Source: JAAYAN01 sp964437215
Lineage (GTDB): Bacteria > Bacteroidota > Ignavibacteria > Ignavibacteriales > Melioribacteraceae
DNA length: 6,314 bases
Reading direction: 5' to 3'
Assembly: GCA_964437215.1 (NCBI GenBank)
Contig: CAYTFZ010000129.1
Span: 1 to 6,314 of the forward strand
Positions 4,453 through 6,314 of the stretch are shown piece after piece. The position numbers were made by a program, and so were the translations under genes. Under the pieces are notes generated by a model. The model saw only the letters and a program-made list of their open reading frames with translations, was not told the origin of the DNA and searched no databases. Within the stretch, counting starts at the first letter, position 1, and each line of letters starts with the position of its first letter.

Positions 4453-6276
4453 ATGAACTCTTCATTTAATAGAACTCTATTATTTTTTTCAGTTTTATCA
4501 ATAAATGTGCTTCAAGCACAGGATACACTAAAATATAAATTAAACGATGTTGTTGTTACTTCCTCAAAGTCGCCGGTTTCGTTTAGCGATTTATCGCGGA
4601 GCGTGAATGTAATTTCTGCTGAAGAAATTAAAAGCGCTCCAGCAAACAATATTACCGATTTGCTGCAATATTCCGCCGGAGTTGATTTACGCCAGCGCGG
4701 CGCGGAAGGCGTGCAGGCTGATGTTAGTATCCGCGGAGGTTCTTTCGAGCAGGTTTTGATACTGATTGACGGAGTTCCGTTTAACGACCCTCAGACCGGG
4801 CACCATAATTTAAATTTACCGCTTTCACTAAATGATGTTGAGCGGATAGAAATTTTGAAAGGTCAGGGTTCAAAAGTTTTTGGCGCCGGTGCGTTTAGCG
4901 GGGCAATAAATATCATCACGAAAAAATCGACAGGGAAATCGTTGACCGCAATTATTTCAGGCGGAGAGAATGCATTTCAGGAACAGTACCTCGGCGGCTC
5001 GTATAACTACAAAACAATTAATTTAAGACTTTCGGCAAACCGCAAGCTCTCCGATGGGTTTCAACCGAATACTGATTTCAAATTTGAGAATTATGCCGGT
5101 AATCTTAGTTATAGTTCATCGGTCGGCTCTACAAATCTTTTCTTCGGTTATGTTGATAAATCATTCGGGGCAAACGGATTTTACGCCGGCAATGCCGAGT
5201 GGGAAAGAATTATTACCCGCTTTGCAAAGCTCTCTGCTGATTTAGGAAGCGATAATTTTTATATTTCTCCAAAAATATATTTCAGGCAGAATGCGGATGA
5301 TTATGTTTATTTGAGAACCAATCCAGCCGCTTACAGGAATAATCACACATCTTATAATTACGGAGCCGATATTCAGGCGACCTATAAAATTGATAAAACA
5401 GCTTTTACAATTGGCGGAGGAATAAGCGTCGATAGTTTAAAAGGGAATAGATTAGGCAACCATAAACGCGAACAAATAGGTTATTTTGGTGAAGCAGCTT
5501 TTTCACCGGTTGAAAATCTGAATATTAATCTCGGCGCATATTTAAATAAATATTCAAACATCGGCTGGAGATTCTGGCCGGGAATAGACGTTTCTTATAA
5601 ACTCAACGAGAACAATAAGATATTCGCATCTGTCGGGAAAGCTTTTCGTATGCCTTCGTACACTGAATTATATTATAAAAGCGCTTCATCCGTTGGAAAT
5701 TATTCGTTGAAACACGAAGAAGTTACTAATTACGAGATTGGATTTATTAACGATAATGATTTAATCCATTTCTCAACAGTTTATTTCCTAAAAATAGGCA
5801 CAAATAATATTGATTGGATAGATATTAACGGGAACAATGTTTACTATGCCGAAAACTTCGCAAAAGTTACAACAAAGGGAGTTGAAATTGGGCTGAAGCT
5901 TTTACCTGAACTATTTAACAGCTTTTTGAGAGGAACAGGAATTAACTTGAATTATGTTTATATGCAATCCGATAAAAACACTGACGGAAAGCGCTCACGC
6001 GATTATCTGGAAGCAATGCGGCATCAGTTTATTGCTGAATTGACAAAACGGTTTGATATGGGACTTACTTCGAGTTTATCTGCGCGATATGAAGATAGAA
6101 TTAAATTAAATGATATTTTTCTTGTTGATGGGAACCTTTCATACGAACTGAAGTATTTGGAAATATTTACAAAAGTTACAAATATTTTTGACAGAAAATA
6201 TAAAAAACACTTATTTGCTGAACTTCCGGGAAGATGGATAATTGCAGGAATTAAATTCAATATTTCCGAAGATTAA
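4453..6276 (+). CDS. TonB-dependent outer-membrane receptor, BtuB-like
   Basis: A complete 607-residue receptor, close in length to E. coli BtuB (614). It would import a scarce ligand through the outer membrane using energy from TonB-ExbBD. In order: a signal peptide with likely cleavage after A22 (VLQA|QD); a TonB box at about 32-37 (DVVVTS); a plug domain at about 45-158 with SIRGGSFEQVLILIDGVP (92-109), NDPQTGHH (111-118), a V129-E130-R131-I132-E133 segment and AINIITKK (151-158); then a 22-strand-type barrel rich in aromatic, Asn and Gly residues. The C-terminus has NIFDRKYKK and LPGRW, typical of the BtuB group, but after the usual final aromatic (IKF) it carries five extra residues (NISED). 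The ligand is not certain: cobalamin is the default for this group, but no cobalamin riboswitch precedes the gene, and no ABC transporter genes are in view. A hexamer repeat precedes it and another gene seems to follow after about 36 bases. Confidence 0.9.
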   Translation: MNSSFNRTLLFFSVLSINVLQAQDTLKYKLNDVVVTSSKSPVSFSDLSRSVNVISAEEIKSAPANNITDLLQYSAGVDLRQRGAEGVQADVSIRGGSFEQVLILIDGVPFNDPQTGHHNLNLPLSLNDVERIEILKGQGSKVFGAGAFSGAINIITKKSTGKSLTAIISGGENAFQEQYLGGSYNYKTINLRLSANRKLSDGFQPNTDFKFENYAGNLSYSSSVGSTNLFFGYVDKSFGANGFYAGNAEWERIITRFAKLSADLGSDNFYISPKIYFRQNADDYVYLRTNPAAYRNNHTSYNYGADIQATYKIDKTAFTIGGGISVDSLKGNRLGNHKREQIGYFGEAAFSPVENLNINLGAYLNKYSNIGWRFWPGIDVSYKLNENNKIFASVGKAFRMPSYTELYYKSASSVGNYSLKHEEVTNYEIGFINDNDLIHFSTVYFLKIGTNNIDWIDINGNNVYYAENFAKVTTKGVEIGLKLLPELFNSFLRGTGINLNYVYMQSDKNTDGKRSRDYLEAMRHQFIAELTKRFDMGLTSSLSARYEDRIKLNDIFLVDGNLSYELKYLEIFTKVTNIFDRKYKKHLFAELPGRWIIAGIKFNISED

Positions 6277-6300
6277 ATCTCTAATTTTTGTAAAGATTTT

Positions 6301-6314
6301 AAAGGGATTTTCAT
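6301..6314 (+). promoter_or_regulatory. Probable ribosome binding site and first bases of a downstream gene
   Basis: The window ends with AAAGGGATTTTCAT. AAAGGG is a good Shine-Dalgarno match and stands six bases before the final AT. If the next base is G, a new gene starts at 6313 in tandem with the receptor. No terminator-like hairpin with a GC stem lies between them, so a shared transcript is plausible. Confidence 0.35.

Noticed and set aside
6275..6299. AAATCT/AGATTT inverted repeat after the receptor gene as a terminator
   Set aside because: The six-pair A/T-rich stem has a loop of more than ten bases, so it is too weak to be called a terminator.

Overview
The window looks like a scaffold piece from an AT-rich genome of the Bacteroidota/Ignavibacteriota (FCB) type, probably a draft or metagenome assembly because it contains a run of exactly 100 Ns. 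The evidence for this group is: an outer-membrane TonB-dependent receptor, so a Gram-negative envelope; a near-textbook FCB promoter (TACCTTTG with a -33-like TTCG 20 bases upstream); one gene with no Shine-Dalgarno sequence and an A/T-only leader; and AT-rich short tandem repeats between genes. The phylum is an inference; no rRNA or marker gene is present.

Layout. (1) 10-1335 (+) encodes a secreted DUF885-type putative zinc peptidase and is followed at once by the 100-N gap (1337-1436). (2) After the gap, 1437-1611 is AT-rich non-coding DNA with a candidate promoter. It leads into a 67-residue two-helix membrane protein (1612-1815) and then rarD, an EamA-type transporter (1870-2742, TTG start). 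(3) Two minus-strand genes converge on rarD: an upstream M23 (LytM-type) endopeptidase (3344-4156, TTG start) and a downstream YfiT-like DinB-fold metalloenzyme (2743-3270). The stop codons of rarD and yfiT abut with no base between them. (4) The 296-base divergent intergenic region 4157-4452 holds the M23 promoter, a period-7 tandem repeat and a hexamer tandem repeat. (5) 4453-6276 (+) is a complete TonB-dependent receptor of the BtuB-like group. The last 14 bases look like a ribosome binding site and the first two bases of the start codon of a further gene.

How the genes relate. Three of the products act in the envelope or periplasm (DUF885 peptidase, M23 endopeptidase, TonB receptor) and two lie in the inner membrane (small protein, RarD). 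I see no shared pathway and no defence, mobile or biosynthetic module. The two minus-strand genes may be co-transcribed, and so may the small protein and rarD. Every sizeable gene belongs to a recognisable family. The less explained items are the 67-residue protein and the two simple-repeat tracts before the receptor gene. I did not find an evident new system here.
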